64,000 nucleotides of DNA from JABJGO01 sp963921245. Its GTDB lineage: Bacteria; Pseudomonadota; Alphaproteobacteria; Rhodospirillales; Casp-alpha2. The translations under genes and the position numbers were made by a program. A model generated the notes under the pieces. That model searched no databases, was not told the DNA's origin, and worked only from the letters and a program-made list of their open reading frames with translations. Shown here piece by piece: positions 27,612-36,746 of this stretch; positions within the stretch are counted from its first letter, which is position 1; each line of letters begins with the position of its first letter. The stretch covers positions 1 to 64,000 of the forward strand of contig CAWUEY030000001.1 in assembly GCA_963921245.4 (NCBI GenBank), in the 5' to 3' direction.

Positions 27612-29576
27612 ATGAGCGCTTTCCCAAACCTGTTCGCGCCCATGAAACTGGGCAACCTTACGCTCAAAAATCGTATCTTCTCACCGGCACACGGCACCAC
27701 ACTCGGCACCCATGATGGCCTGGTGAGTGACGACATGATCCGGTATCACGCCGCCCGTGCGCGCGGTGGCACAAGCCTGATCATCATCGAAGGCATGAAC
27801 ATTCACCCTACCTACAGGTTCCCAGAACTGTTCCTGATTGCCGATGAAGACCGCTGCATTCCGGGTCTGAGGGCATTGGGTGCCGCCTGTCACGCCTACG
27901 ATTGCAAAATTTTTGGACAGATTTTCCACGCGGGTTACGCGGTCCGGGCCACCGTGGATGGTGCGCGGGGCGTCGCTTACTCGGCTTCCGCCACACCACA
28001 CGATCGCTACAAAATCGTGCCCGTGCCTATGCATCAGGAGATGATTGATGACATTGTCGCCAATCACGGCGATGCTGCCCGTCGCTTCCAGGAGGCCGGA
28101 CTAGATGGCGTCGAGATCATGGCAAGCATGGGATACCTGACATCCCAGTTCCTCAACCCCGTCACCAACCAACGCGACGATAAATACGGCGGCAGTTTTG
28201 ACAATCGCTTGCGGTTTTTGCGGGAATGCATTGCCGATGTAAGGGCAAAAGTGGGGCGAGACATGGTTGTTGGCATTCGTATCTCTGGTGATGAAATGAC
28301 GGAACAGGGCCTAGATGCGGCCAGTGTGCTCAACGTATGCAAAGCCATGGATGCGGACGGTGATGTGGATTACTTCAACGTCATTGCGGGCTCGTCAGCC
28401 GACGCACAGGGCTGGACCCACGTTTTTCCGCCCATGGCCATGGCCGCCGGTTACGTGGCCCCCTATGCCGCCGCCATCAAACAGGTGGTCAGCAGACCAG
28501 TGTTCGTTGCCGGGCGCATCAACCAGCCGCAGGTCGCCGAACAGATTATCGCAGGGGGACAAACCGACATGTGTGGAATGGTCCGAGCCCTGATTTGCGA
28601 CCCCGACTTTCCCAACAAGGCACAGCAAAACCGCCCGGACGACATCCGGGATTGCATCGGTTGTAACCAGGCTTGCGTCGGGCACCGACTGTCCCACGAA
28701 AAGATTTCCTGTATCCAGCACCCGGAAACCGGACGCGAAAGCCGGTTCGACCCGCTACCCCCGCTGAACGGTTCGGCGAAAACTGTTCTGGTTGTTGGCG
28801 GTGGCCCGGCGGGCATGAAAGCCGCTGCCGTTGCCGCTGTTCGCGGCCATGCTGTGACACTCCACGAAAAAACCGAGCGTTTGGGCGGCCAGGCCCTTCT
28901 CGCGCAACTGCTGCCCGGGCGCGCGGAATTCGGCGGCATCGTCACCAACCTGACCCGGGAGATGGAACTAGCAGGCGTGACCGTCAAGACCAACAGTAGC
29001 GTTAATGCCGTCACAATTGAGAAACTGAACCCCGATACCATCGTCCTCGCAACGGGGGCCAGGTCCTGCCTGCCCGAATTCGAAGGGCGGGAAGATTGTC
29101 ACGCTGTTGACGCCTGGGATGTAATCCGGGGGGCGGCCAACGTGGGCCAATCCGTGGTCATCTCTGACTGGCGATGCGACTGGGTTGGGTTGGGCGTTGC
29201 GGAAAAATTGGCTCGGGATGGCTGTCGCGTACGCCTGTGTGTCAATGGAACCGTCGCCGGTGAGCATATTCAGGGTATCGTCCGGGACATCTGGAATGGC
29301 AAACTTCACCGCCTGGGTGTGGAGGTGATTCCGTACACGGGTCTCTATGGTGCCGCCGGCAATACGACCTACATGAAACATACGATCACCGGTGACCCGG
29401 TGATCCTTGAGGGTGTCGACACCCTTGTTACGGCGCACGCCACTTACCCGGAAACGGAGCTTCAGAAAACGCTTGAATCCTGGTCCGGTGAGGTTGTTGC
29501 CATTGGTGATTGTCTCAGCCCGCGAACGGCGGAAGAAGCCGTCTTTGACGGTCTTAAGGCCGGATGTGCGCTATGA
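27612..29576 (+). CDS. FMN/FAD/4Fe-4S NADH:flavin oxidoreductase (dienoyl-CoA reductase/N-demethylase family)
   Basis: 654 residues from the chosen ATG (MSAFPNLFAPMKLGN). A frame with 16 more codons opens at 27564, but the family normally begins near the chosen methionine. N-terminal Old-Yellow-Enzyme TIM barrel (to about 350), cysteine cluster CIGCNQACVG with a fourth cysteine in KISCIQHP for the 4Fe-4S centre, then a FAD/NAD domain starting TVLVVGGGPAGMKAA. Members include 2,4-dienoyl-CoA reductase and flavin demethylases acting on N-methylproline or stachydrine-type amines. With MLE, aconitase X and Rieske genes around it, an N-demethylase role is favoured (inference). Its stop overlaps the regulator start (ATGA). 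Confidence 0.83.
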   Translation: MSAFPNLFAPMKLGNLTLKNRIFSPAHGTTLGTHDGLVSDDMIRYHAARARGGTSLIIIEGMNIHPTYRFPELFLIADEDRCIPGLRALGAACHAYDCKIFGQIFHAGYAVRATVDGARGVAYSASATPHDRYKIVPVPMHQEMIDDIVANHGDAARRFQEAGLDGVEIMASMGYLTSQFLNPVTNQRDDKYGGSFDNRLRFLRECIADVRAKVGRDMVVGIRISGDEMTEQGLDAASVLNVCKAMDADGDVDYFNVIAGSSADAQGWTHVFPPMAMAAGYVAPYAAAIKQVVSRPVFVAGRINQPQVAEQIIAGGQTDMCGMVRALICDPDFPNKAQQNRPDDIRDCIGCNQACVGHRLSHEKISCIQHPETGRESRFDPLPPLNGSAKTVLVVGGGPAGMKAAAVAAVRGHAVTLHEKTERLGGQALLAQLLPGRAEFGGIVTNLTREMELAGVTVKTNSSVNAVTIEKLNPDTIVLATGARSCLPEFEGREDCHAVDAWDVIRGAANVGQSVVISDWRCDWVGLGVAEKLARDGCRVRLCVNGTVAGEHIQGIVRDIWNGKLHRLGVEVIPYTGLYGAAGNTTYMKHTITGDPVILEGVDTLVTAHATYPETELQKTLESWSGEVVAIGDCLSPRTAEEAVFDGLKAGCAL

Positions 29577-30199
29577 GCAGTCAAGCCCAGCGCAAACCCC
29601 ATGAGTGGGATGCGGACATCGAAAACCTCGGCGATGAGGTGCGACAACTTCGTCGGGCACGCGGGTTGACCCTAACGGAACTGGGTGAACTGATTGGAAA
29701 GACTGCTGGATACCTGAGTCTGGTAGAGCGCAATAAACAGAAACCATCGGTCCGCGTCCTGCAAGACATCAGCGAAGCCCTCGGCGTAAATGTTGGTTGG
29801 TTCTTTCAGTCCGATCCGGAAGCTTCTGATGCGGAGCGCCAGTATATCGTGCGGGCAGCGAACCGGCGGCGCTTGTCCTACTCGGGGCTGGGGTCCACAG
29901 ATTATCTGGGTCTAACCGACCATTTGCTATCCTCCAACCTTGATGGCAGTTTGGCGCTAGGGCTTTCCCGATACGCACCGGGTGGATCAACCGGTGATGA
30001 TCAATACGACCACCGTGGTGAGGAAGCCGGGTTGGTTATCCAGGGTATTCTCGAAATATCTATCGGCGAAGATGTCTTTATTCTGGAAGAGGGAGACAGC
30101 TTTTCCTTTCCCAGCCATCTGCCCCACCGCTTTCACAACCCCGGTGAAACCGACACACTGGTCGTCTGGGCCAACACACCAATTACCCTGAGGCCCTGA
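29573..30199 (+). CDS. XRE-family transcriptional regulator with C-terminal cupin
   Basis: 208 residues from ATG 29573, which overlaps the upstream stop. Helix-turn-helix at about 22-75 (RRARGLTLTELGELIGKTAG, then YLSLVERNKQKPS) and a cupin effector domain in the last 80 residues (GLVIQGILEISIG, FSFPSHLPHRFHNPG). Such regulators usually sense small metabolites or polyamines and control amine catabolism. Being second in the operon suggests autoregulation. Confidence 0.87.
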   Translation: MSSQAQRKPHEWDADIENLGDEVRQLRRARGLTLTELGELIGKTAGYLSLVERNKQKPSVRVLQDISEALGVNVGWFFQSDPEASDAERQYIVRAANRRRLSYSGLGSTDYLGLTDHLLSSNLDGSLALGLSRYAPGGSTGDDQYDHRGEEAGLVIQGILEISIGEDVFILEEGDSFSFPSHLPHRFHNPGETDTLVVWANTPITLRP

Positions 30200-30235
30200 T
30201 AGACTGATCAAACAGCTAAGGACCAGTACACAGCC

Positions 30236-31345
30236 ATGACCGACGTTCCAACACACATGACAGCCGCTCTCCTTATGGGTCATGGCGGTCTGGATATGAT
30301 AGAGATACGCGATGACGTGCCCGTTCCCACCATCGGTCCCGGCGAGGTTCTGATCCGGGTGGGGGCCTGTGGCCTCAATAACACCGATATCAACACCCGG
30401 ACGGGCTGGTATTCCAGGGCCGTCAAGGCTGGCATCACCAATGAAGGTGGACATGAGGGTTTCGCGCAAGCGGAGGCCGATAACGCCAGTTGGGGAAGCA
30501 CCACGATCACCTTTCCCCGCATTCAGGGTGCCGATGTAGCCGGACGGATTGCCGCCGTCGGAGATGATGTGGATCCGTCCCGCGTGGGAGAACGGGTTCT
30601 GGTTGACCCCTGGCTTCTCGGGCATGGGGACTGGCTTAAGCCCTCAAATTCAGCCTATTACGGCTCAGAAGTGGATGGTGGTTATGCCCAGTACACTAAG
30701 GTCCGTCATGAAAATGCCCTGACAATCAACAGCGATCTTTCGGATGCGGAACTGGCAACATTTCCCTGTGCCATCACCACCGCCGAAAATCTAGTCGCTC
30801 GAACCGCCTTGCAACCGGGCGAAACCGTCGTTATCACCGGCGCCTCGGGAGGTGTCGGCACCACTGCTATTCAGCTTTGCCGCCTGCGCGGCGGGCGGAT
30901 CATCGCCATAGCGTCAGCGTCCAAGGCAGATAACCTGAAATCTCTGGGTGCAACAACCGTCATTGACCGAAACGAGAGCAACCTGGAACAGGCCATTCGA
31001 GACACGGCCAGCGGTCCCGTTGATGTTGTTCTCGACGTTGTCGGCGGCACCATGTTCATGCCACTGATCAATGCCCTGCGTCAGGGTGGACGGTACTCTA
31101 CATCTGGTGCTATTTCGGGACCCATTGTGAATTTTGACCTCCGGCAACTCATCTATAAAGATTTGCAGATGACCGGCGCCACCATTGTTCCTCCTGGTAC
31201 CATGGCGAGACTGGTTCATCTGATTGAACGGGGTGAGCTAAAACCCTCACTCGCGATGACCTTCGATCTGAGAGACCTCCGCGCGGCGCAGGTCAGATTT
31301 ATGGAGAAAAAGCACGTTGGCAATATTGTTGTCGAGTGCACCTGA
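30236..31345 (+). CDS. MDR-family zinc-type alcohol dehydrogenase-like oxidoreductase
   Basis: 369 residues. N-terminal GroES-like domain containing GLNNTDINTRTGWYSRAV; Rossmann fold with ITGASGGVGTTAIQL; C-terminal KKHVGNIVVE. It is clearly paralogous to the oxidoreductase at 55876-56973: they share nearly identical NNTDINTR-GWYS, FPRIQGADV and ITGASGGVG segments. Reaction unknown; as third gene of the operon it may reduce or oxidise an intermediate of the same pathway. Confidence 0.85.
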   Translation: MTDVPTHMTAALLMGHGGLDMIEIRDDVPVPTIGPGEVLIRVGACGLNNTDINTRTGWYSRAVKAGITNEGGHEGFAQAEADNASWGSTTITFPRIQGADVAGRIAAVGDDVDPSRVGERVLVDPWLLGHGDWLKPSNSAYYGSEVDGGYAQYTKVRHENALTINSDLSDAELATFPCAITTAENLVARTALQPGETVVITGASGGVGTTAIQLCRLRGGRIIAIASASKADNLKSLGATTVIDRNESNLEQAIRDTASGPVDVVLDVVGGTMFMPLINALRQGGRYSTSGAISGPIVNFDLRQLIYKDLQMTGATIVPPGTMARLVHLIERGELKPSLAMTFDLRDLRAAQVRFMEKKHVGNIVVECT

Positions 31346-31357
31346 AGGCATAACTCA

Positions 31358-32476
31358 ATGAAAATAACCCGGATTACTGTTTATCAAAAAGATCTGGACC
31401 TGGCGTATCCCTACACCCTTTCCGGCGGGCGCCTGAAGTTCGAACGTATCGATTCGACAATCGTACGGATTGATACAGACCAAGGCATTCACGGCTGGGC
31501 AGAAGCCTGTCCCTGGGGGGTGACCTATCTGCCAGCTCACGGAAAAGGCATTCGGGCGGTTATTGAAGAGATCGGCCCGGCGTTGATGGGTATGGACCCA
31601 AGACAAAGCAATCACATCGACCGGGCACTCGATCTGGCCCTTCCAGGACATCTCTATGGCAAGGCTGGGCTAGACATTGCCTGCTGGGATATTCGGGCGA
31701 AGGCAGCGGGGCTTCCGCTCGTTGATGCTCTTGGCGGACGGTATGAAGAACCCACGCCTATCGCCAGCAGTATATCCACAGATACGCCTGACGGTATGAT
31801 GGCAGATATTCAGCGTTACCGGGATATGGGTTATTATGTCCATTCGGCCAAGGTCGGCGCAGACGTGGATATGGACATTGAACGCATTCGCCACATGGCC
31901 GGCAATCAGAATCCCGGTGAGTTGATTTTTTACGATGTGAATCGCGCGTGGTTACCGGCGGATGCCATTCAGGTCATGAATGCTACGGGTGACCTGAGCG
32001 TCATGTTTGAGCAGCCCTGTGAAACCCTGGACCAGTGCGCCGCCGGGCGGGCAAAGACCACGCAGCCCGTTTCCATTGATGAACGTCTCGAGTCCTTTGA
32101 GGACATGTTGCGTATTCAGCGTGAGCGCATCGGTGACGTGGTAAATATCAAAATCAACCGTGTCGGGGGCCTGACCAAGGCTATCCGTATGCGGGATTTC
32201 TGCCTGCAAACGGGCATTAAGATGTTGGCCATGGATACGGGTGGCACTGTTTTGGCCGACACTGTTGTTCAGCATTTCGCCCAATCCATACCACGGGAGT
32301 TCCGCCTCGGCACCTGGCTTTGCAATGACCTGTTGAATGATGAAGCAGAAATTGCCCCCGGTCAGGGCTCCCGCAATCAAAATGGTGAGTCATCTGCGCC
32401 GGATCTGCCGGGCATTGGCGTGGAACCCGATGTTGCTCTACTGGGTGATCCTGTGGCTGTCTATGAGGCCCTGTGA
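31358..32476 (+). CDS. Mandelate racemase/muconate lactonizing enzyme superfamily protein, possibly betaine epimerase or hydroxyproline dehydratase
   Basis: 372 residues of the enolase superfamily. Metal ligands appear to be D193 (FYDVNRAW), E218 (MFEQPC) and D241 (SIDERL); acid/base lysines are K165 (HSAKVGADV) and K265 (VNIKINRVGG). This arrangement with two lysines is that of the MLE subgroup, which includes hydroxyproline-betaine 2-epimerase (HpbD) and cis-3-hydroxy-L-proline dehydratase. The adjacent aconitase X pair and demethylase genes support a hydroxyproline-type substrate; which activity it has cannot be read from sequence. Overlaps the next gene by 4 bp. Confidence 0.82.
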   Translation: MKITRITVYQKDLDLAYPYTLSGGRLKFERIDSTIVRIDTDQGIHGWAEACPWGVTYLPAHGKGIRAVIEEIGPALMGMDPRQSNHIDRALDLALPGHLYGKAGLDIACWDIRAKAAGLPLVDALGGRYEEPTPIASSISTDTPDGMMADIQRYRDMGYYVHSAKVGADVDMDIERIRHMAGNQNPGELIFYDVNRAWLPADAIQVMNATGDLSVMFEQPCETLDQCAAGRAKTTQPVSIDERLESFEDMLRIQRERIGDVVNIKINRVGGLTKAIRMRDFCLQTGIKMLAMDTGGTVLADTVVQHFAQSIPREFRLGTWLCNDLLNDEAEIAPGQGSRNQNGESSAPDLPGIGVEPDVALLGDPVAVYEAL

Positions 32477-33765
32477 AACCGGACCTGACCACACGGGACG
32501 CTGCGATCCTGAACGGCGATGAAGGCGAAGCAAAACGCTTTGCCATGGAGATCGTCGTTCAGGCCGCAGAAATCATGAACGCGACCAACCTGATCGATGT
32601 CAGCTTTCTGCATATCGATGCCTGTCACTATTACGGGCGTGCCCATATCGACTTTGCCCAATACCTTGTTGATCTCAAGGCCCGATTTGACATCCCGGCA
32701 TGGACAAACACCATTCCGGTAAACCTGGAAGGCTCGGATATCCGAGCGGACGCAGACCCAACCTTCAGTAGGGAAGCGCGACAATTACCGGGATTGTATG
32801 AAGCCATGGGTGCAAAACCGGTATGGACCTGTGCGCCTTACCAATTACTCGGCGGGCCTGAATTTGGCGATCAGATCATCGGATCGGAATCCAATGCCGT
32901 AGCCTATTACAACTCTGTGGTCGGTGCGCGCACCAACAAATATGGTGATTTTTTCGAGGTTTGTGCCGGTTTGGTAGGACGAACACCCTACGCAGGGCTG
33001 CATACAAACGCGGGTCGCCGAGGCACCCTGTTGTTGGACGTCAGTGATTTTTCGGACGACTTGAAATCGGAAAACATGTTTCACCATGTACTGGGGTACT
33101 TGACCGGTAAGCTCGCCGGAGCGGGGGTACCAGTGATAAAGGGATTGTTGAGCGATACAACGAAAGATCAACTGAAAGCCATCAGTGCCGCCGTTGCAGC
33201 ATCGGGCGGCGTTGGGCTGTTCCATGCCATTGGCGTCACGCCGGAAGCGCCTGATCTTGAAACCGTGTTTCAGGGACAATCACCGCGGCAGACGATAAAA
33301 GTATCGTCAGACATGCTGATGAATGCCCGCGATCAATTGACCACCGTATCAAATGGTCCCGTTGCCATGGTCGCCGTGGGTACACCACACTTTTCCTTCT
33401 CCGAGTTTCAGTCACTTACAGCCTTGATGGACGGCCAATTGGTACACGATGATGTCACATTCTATGTCACCACCAGCCGGTTTGTTCGCGATATGGTTGC
33501 ACAGGAAGGTTGGCTCGAAATGCTGGAAAATGCAGGTATCGACGTGATTGTCGATACCTGTACCTACTTCACGCCCGCTGTAAAAAACTGCCGCGGGCGA
33601 GTAATGACCAATTCCGCAAAATGGGCGTACTACGCACCGGGAATGTTGCCCATTGACGGGGTTGTCTTTGGTAGCCTGCGAGAATGTGTCGAAACTGCCA
33701 TCCGCGGGGCGGCCTGGCGCGATCCTGATCTCTGGTGTGAGCAAACGTGGCAGAGAACATTGTGA
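32473..33765 (+). CDS. Aconitase X, large (catalytic) subunit
   Basis: 430 residues, GTG start overlapping the upstream stop. Matches the DUF521/AcnX large domain: WTCAPYQLLGGP, GSESNAVAYYNSVVGARTNK, DTCTYFTPAV and CRGRVMTNSAKWAYYAPG. Cysteines C120, C363 and C373 sit in these blocks and are the likely iron or Fe-S ligands. Bacterial two-part AcnX has been characterised as cis-3-hydroxy-L-proline dehydratase, giving pyrroline-2-carboxylate. The swivelling subunit is the next gene. Confidence 0.88.
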   Translation: MKPDLTTRDAAILNGDEGEAKRFAMEIVVQAAEIMNATNLIDVSFLHIDACHYYGRAHIDFAQYLVDLKARFDIPAWTNTIPVNLEGSDIRADADPTFSREARQLPGLYEAMGAKPVWTCAPYQLLGGPEFGDQIIGSESNAVAYYNSVVGARTNKYGDFFEVCAGLVGRTPYAGLHTNAGRRGTLLLDVSDFSDDLKSENMFHHVLGYLTGKLAGAGVPVIKGLLSDTTKDQLKAISAAVAASGGVGLFHAIGVTPEAPDLETVFQGQSPRQTIKVSSDMLMNARDQLTTVSNGPVAMVAVGTPHFSFSEFQSLTALMDGQLVHDDVTFYVTTSRFVRDMVAQEGWLEMLENAGIDVIVDTCTYFTPAVKNCRGRVMTNSAKWAYYAPGMLPIDGVVFGSLRECVETAIRGAAWRDPDLWCEQTWQRTL

Positions 33766-34163
33766 AAAGCCGTGTTCTGAACCCCGGAGAGGCCGCGGCA
33801 CCTGCCATGGTGCTAGATGACCCGCTCAGTTTCTGGGGCGGTTTCGATCCACTTTCCGGTGAAATCATTGACCAACACCATCCACAAGCCGGTCAACGCG
33901 TTGGGGGACACGCTCTCGTCATACCCTCATCGCGCGGTTCTGCCGGTACACCGGCCGGAATCGCTGAGTCGATCCGTCTTGGGGTTGGCCCCGCCGCAAT
34001 CATTCTTGGCAGGGAAGACATCAATATTGCGGTTGGTGCATCGGTTGCGGCGCGGCTTTATAGCATCCATGTTCCGGTGGTTGTTGTGGAAAAAAATGAT
34101 TTTTCAATCCTCAGGGATGGTGACACGATCGAGGTACTGCGAGACGGTACGCTCCGGCTTTAG
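33762..34163 (+). CDS. Aconitase X, small (swivel domain) subunit
   Basis: 133 residues from a GTG overlapping the large-subunit stop (GTGA); another GTG five codons earlier (33747) is possible. Contains GQRVGGHALVIPSSRGSAGTP, the DUF126 swivel-domain serine/glycine loop, and PAAIILGREDINIAVGASVA. Pairs with the large subunit to form the active site. Last gene of the 27612-34163 operon. Confidence 0.87.
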   Translation: MKSRVLNPGEAAAPAMVLDDPLSFWGGFDPLSGEIIDQHHPQAGQRVGGHALVIPSSRGSAGTPAGIAESIRLGVGPAAIILGREDINIAVGASVAARLYSIHVPVVVVEKNDFSILRDGDTIEVLRDGTLRL

Positions 34164-34405
34164 CCGCGTGGTTCCGTTTCAGATGAAGACATCGGAATAA
34201 CAAAATCACTGATCCGGCGTTTCAGGATGTCCGCTTTCCAGTCTACCACCCGGTAAAGCCATTCATCCAACGGGGTCATGATATCTTTACGCCCCGTACC
34301 CATAGCATTCAATCGGAGCCAGTGAGTCCCCGCCGCACCCCGATACATCTGAGCTATGATCTTCAACCCTGATCGGGATTGATGAATGACGGATATAATC
34401 GGCAT
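34160..34405 (-). pseudogene. Unrecognised short reading frame, possibly a gene remnant
   Basis: 81 codons convergent with the aconitase X operon; the segment GTHWLRLNAMGTGRKDIMTP and DEWLYRVVDWKADILKRRIS has natural-looking composition, but no family was recognised. The 5' part runs into the oppositely oriented small zinc-ribbon frame, so it is probably the 3' end of a lost gene. Confidence 0.25.
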
Positions 34406-34447
34406 TTGAAAAAGGTCAAAATTTTGCTAAAATATCCAAGTCAAATT

Positions 34448-34660
34448 ATGATCAAGCCCGGTGCCACCAACGCGAACAGACAGACCATTATTCGCAACAC
34501 AGGTCGCAAAAGTTCTTCTCATCCATGTGCGAGGATCTATGAACTTGAGTGTTTAGATTGCGGGCACCGGTACGGCGTGAACGGTTGTGACTTTCACCAT
34601 CGACTATGTCCTGCTCACGATGGTGGACAATCTGGAGAGCCCATAAACGGCAATGAATAA
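34448..34660 (+). CDS. Small protein with Cys/His zinc-ribbon-like motif
   Basis: About 70 residues from the ATG at 34448 (a longer frame opens at 34379). The core ELECLDCGHRYGVNGCDFHH followed by RLCPAHDGG has paired cysteines and histidines spaced as in a treble-clef or zinc-ribbon fold. Basic N-terminus (NANRQTIIRNTGRKSS). Function unknown; lies beside transposon debris. Confidence 0.4.
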   Translation: MIKPGATNANRQTIIRNTGRKSSSHPCARIYELECLDCGHRYGVNGCDFHHRLCPAHDGGQSGEPINGNE

Positions 34661-34886
34661 AAGGGATGGCTCCGCACTAAGATTGTTTGACCAGCGTATT
34701 GGCGTTTTTGTTTTGACTTCTCGCGACCTATGACCCTGCTGCTACCCAACAACCACTCTCCAAATATTAGGCAACCAAAGCACACAGCGTCCCTCGCGGC
34801 CTCTCGTTGCCTAACCGTCCAACCTCAACCCGAGGCACCCCCAAGGCAAAACTGAAGGGGCTGAAGTATCTAAGGGGTTAGTGTTT
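34661..34886. other. Region without recognised gene before transposon debris
   Basis: About 225 bp with no coding frame or RNA gene that I recognise. It leads into an IS630-like fragment. Confidence 0.4.
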
Positions 34887-35057
34887 AGAGCGTTATGCCA
34901 TTAGGTATATTCATATCCGGCATTTTTGATGTAGTTTGCACATTCCTGCGGTGTGACGGTGTTGAGGATGTGGTTGATGGCCTCGCAGATACCGTCCGCG
35001 TGCCTTCGCTCGGCCTTTCGGAGCCAATGCTTCAGCTTTGAGAAAAACTGTTCTATC
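34887..35057 (-). mobile_element. IS630-type transposase 3' fragment
   Basis: On the minus strand the frame reads VIEQFFSKLKHWLRKAERR and ends TPQECANYIKNAGYEYT (stop at 34901). This is the C-terminal DDE end (IEQ-F-KLK, CANY--N-GY) of IS630-family transposases. It begins exactly where the IS1595 end fragment stops. Confidence 0.7.
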
Positions 35058-35136
35058 ACTGACCGACAGATGAATGCAGGGCATTCACCGAGAGGTGGGT
35101 TAAACGTCATCTGAGGTAGTTATCTGGACTAGCCCC
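35058..35136 (+). mobile_element. IS1595-type right-end fragment
   Basis: 79 bp closely similar to 11474-11553: both share GGCATTCACCGAGAGGTGGG-like sequence and the terminal repeat (TATCTGGACTAGCCCC here, TATCTGGGTCAGCCCC there). It sits between an IS630 fragment and an acyltransferase cut at the exact element end. This is a third locus of the same IS type in the window. Confidence 0.7.
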
Positions 35137-35922
35137 AAGGAATTTTATTTGCCCCAGTACCGAATCTGGGAATTTTTGCTTGGCGTTTTTGCCTATGCGC
35201 TGCTGGCTTTAAGCCCCCGTTTAACGGCTCCCCCGATCAGGCTGTTCCCCGGCTCATCGGTGCCGTTAAGCAATATTTTGTCAGTGCTTTTACTCGCCGT
35301 TATCTTTTCCGATCAAGGTATGCTCTCACAAAAAACGGCTGTTCTGGCGACCTGTACAATGACATCGGCGATCATCATAATAAACTCCCCTGGTCGTATG
35401 TGCGGGGGGAGACACACCGAGGTGTTGTCAAACAAGTTCCTCGGGATAATTGGCGACGCATCGTACTCGATTTATCTGGTCCACTGGCCCGTCATTGTTA
35501 TTTTTGAATGGGTCGTCGGATTTGAAACCGTGGCGGGCTATCCGGCCTGTATTCTGCTCATTGTTGTTGCGTCCCTGACAATCTGGAAATATGTTGAGCC
35601 CCGGAAAAATTTTATGGGCGCGTACCGCTATGGACTGGTCCTGGCCGCATCAGTAATGGTTGTTGCCATGATTGCGGACCGGCCTTATGTTTTTTGCGGC
35701 GATGGCGGGCTCGGCTGGATATTTTCTCCGGGGTGCCGGTTTTTTCTGTGGTCAGCGCCCCCGCATTCCCTGCATAATGAATGGTGGCGTTTGTATGAAG
35801 CCGATGGTGCGGCGGGTTCGCCATGCCGTTGCAAGCCTGACGCCATTGCTTTAGTGTCATTGCTTCGGTCAAGGTATTCATTCAGCAACAATTTGCCCTG
35901 GTTCATGGAGAGAAGCAGATAA
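35137..35922 (+). pseudogene. Acyltransferase 3 (OafA/YrhL-like) gene, 5'-truncated
   Basis: The frame begins at the IS end as KEFYLPQYRIWEFLLGVFAY, a mid-protein motif of membrane acyltransferase-3 proteins, and continues through hydrophobic segments with GDASYSIYLVHWP. The N-terminal half is missing, and after about residue 175 the sequence loses family character, so the 3' end is also changed. A TTG at 35149 could start translation, but the product would be partial. Confidence 0.65.
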
Positions 35923-35963
35923 TAAAAGCCGCCGCGACATATAAAATCTCCCTGCCGGGCCCA

Positions 35964-36437
35964 ATGCTGGAGCGCGGGTTTTGGCTGTATGTATGGCGGA
36001 TCGAGCATCCGGATGGCGAAATGCTCTATGTTGGCCGGACAGGTGACAATTCCAGTCCCAACGCCGCGGCACTATATACCCGCATGATGCAGCATCTTAG
36101 CCCTAACAAAAAAGAGAATGCTTTGCGCAGAAATCTAAACAATCGTGGTATTGAGCCAGAAGACTGTACGGCTTTTCATCTGATTGCCTGCGGTCCAATC
36201 TATCCTGAAATTTCCCATAAGGACGGATGTGATCGCGACGTACTGATGGAAAAGCACAAACCCTGGCGAAATCGGGTTGGCGCAATGGAGAAGGCGTTGG
36301 CCGAAGACCTTAAAAATTCAGGGTATACGGTTCTCAACACTGTAAACTGGAAAAACCCTTACGACGACGAAGTCTGGAAAAGCGTTCGGGAGGCTTTTGC
36401 TGAGCACTTTCCGAAATTAAAGGCACAGGATGCATGA
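35964..36437 (+). CDS. GIY-YIG-like nuclease-domain protein
   Basis: 157 residues from ATG 35964; the same frame is open about 40 codons further upstream, so the start is uncertain. The N-terminus WLYVWRIEHPDGEMLYVGRT resembles the first strands of the GIY-YIG fold (Y-V...LYVGRT), followed by a helix with RMMQHLSPNK and later MEKHKPWRNRVGAMEKALAE. No extra DNA-binding domain is seen. Possibly a small defence or mobile-element nuclease; not assigned. Confidence 0.5.
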   Translation: MLERGFWLYVWRIEHPDGEMLYVGRTGDNSSPNAAALYTRMMQHLSPNKKENALRRNLNNRGIEPEDCTAFHLIACGPIYPEISHKDGCDRDVLMEKHKPWRNRVGAMEKALAEDLKNSGYTVLNTVNWKNPYDDEVWKSVREAFAEHFPKLKAQDA

Positions 36438-36746
36438 ACCGGCTCCTGCCCAAAGTCCGGCCTGGCCCGGAAACGCCGCCGCCGCAACCTGTAGCGCGGC
36501 ACATGGTTTTGTAGTAAAAAATTTCCAATTCTAACATGCCGCACAATGACTGTTTTAATCTTATACGCCACCCAGATCATCCCTGCAAATACGTCGCTTT
36601 CTCCGTGTTTCGGACTGGACTTCGTGCGCCACCAGAGCGGTACTGACAGTATCGAAACACACAGACGGAGGTGATTATGTTTAACGACATGGACATTCAG
36701 ACCACGAATTCAGGCCGGGGTTTTCATGGAACAATAAGCCAAAATT
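36438..36746. other. 309-bp region with a 37-codon frame
   Basis: Mostly non-coding. A plausible ribosome-binding site (CGGAGG) precedes an ATG at 36677 opening a 37-codon frame to 36790 (MFNDMDIQTTNSGRGFHGTI), which overlaps the end of the glycosidase-like gene on the other strand. It looks like the beginning of a small plasmid- or phage-type protein that was cut. Confidence 0.3.

Noticed and set aside
34740..34890. Possible tRNA or attachment site near the end of the aconitase X operon
   Set aside because: No cloverleaf or CCA-type end could be drawn in either orientation.
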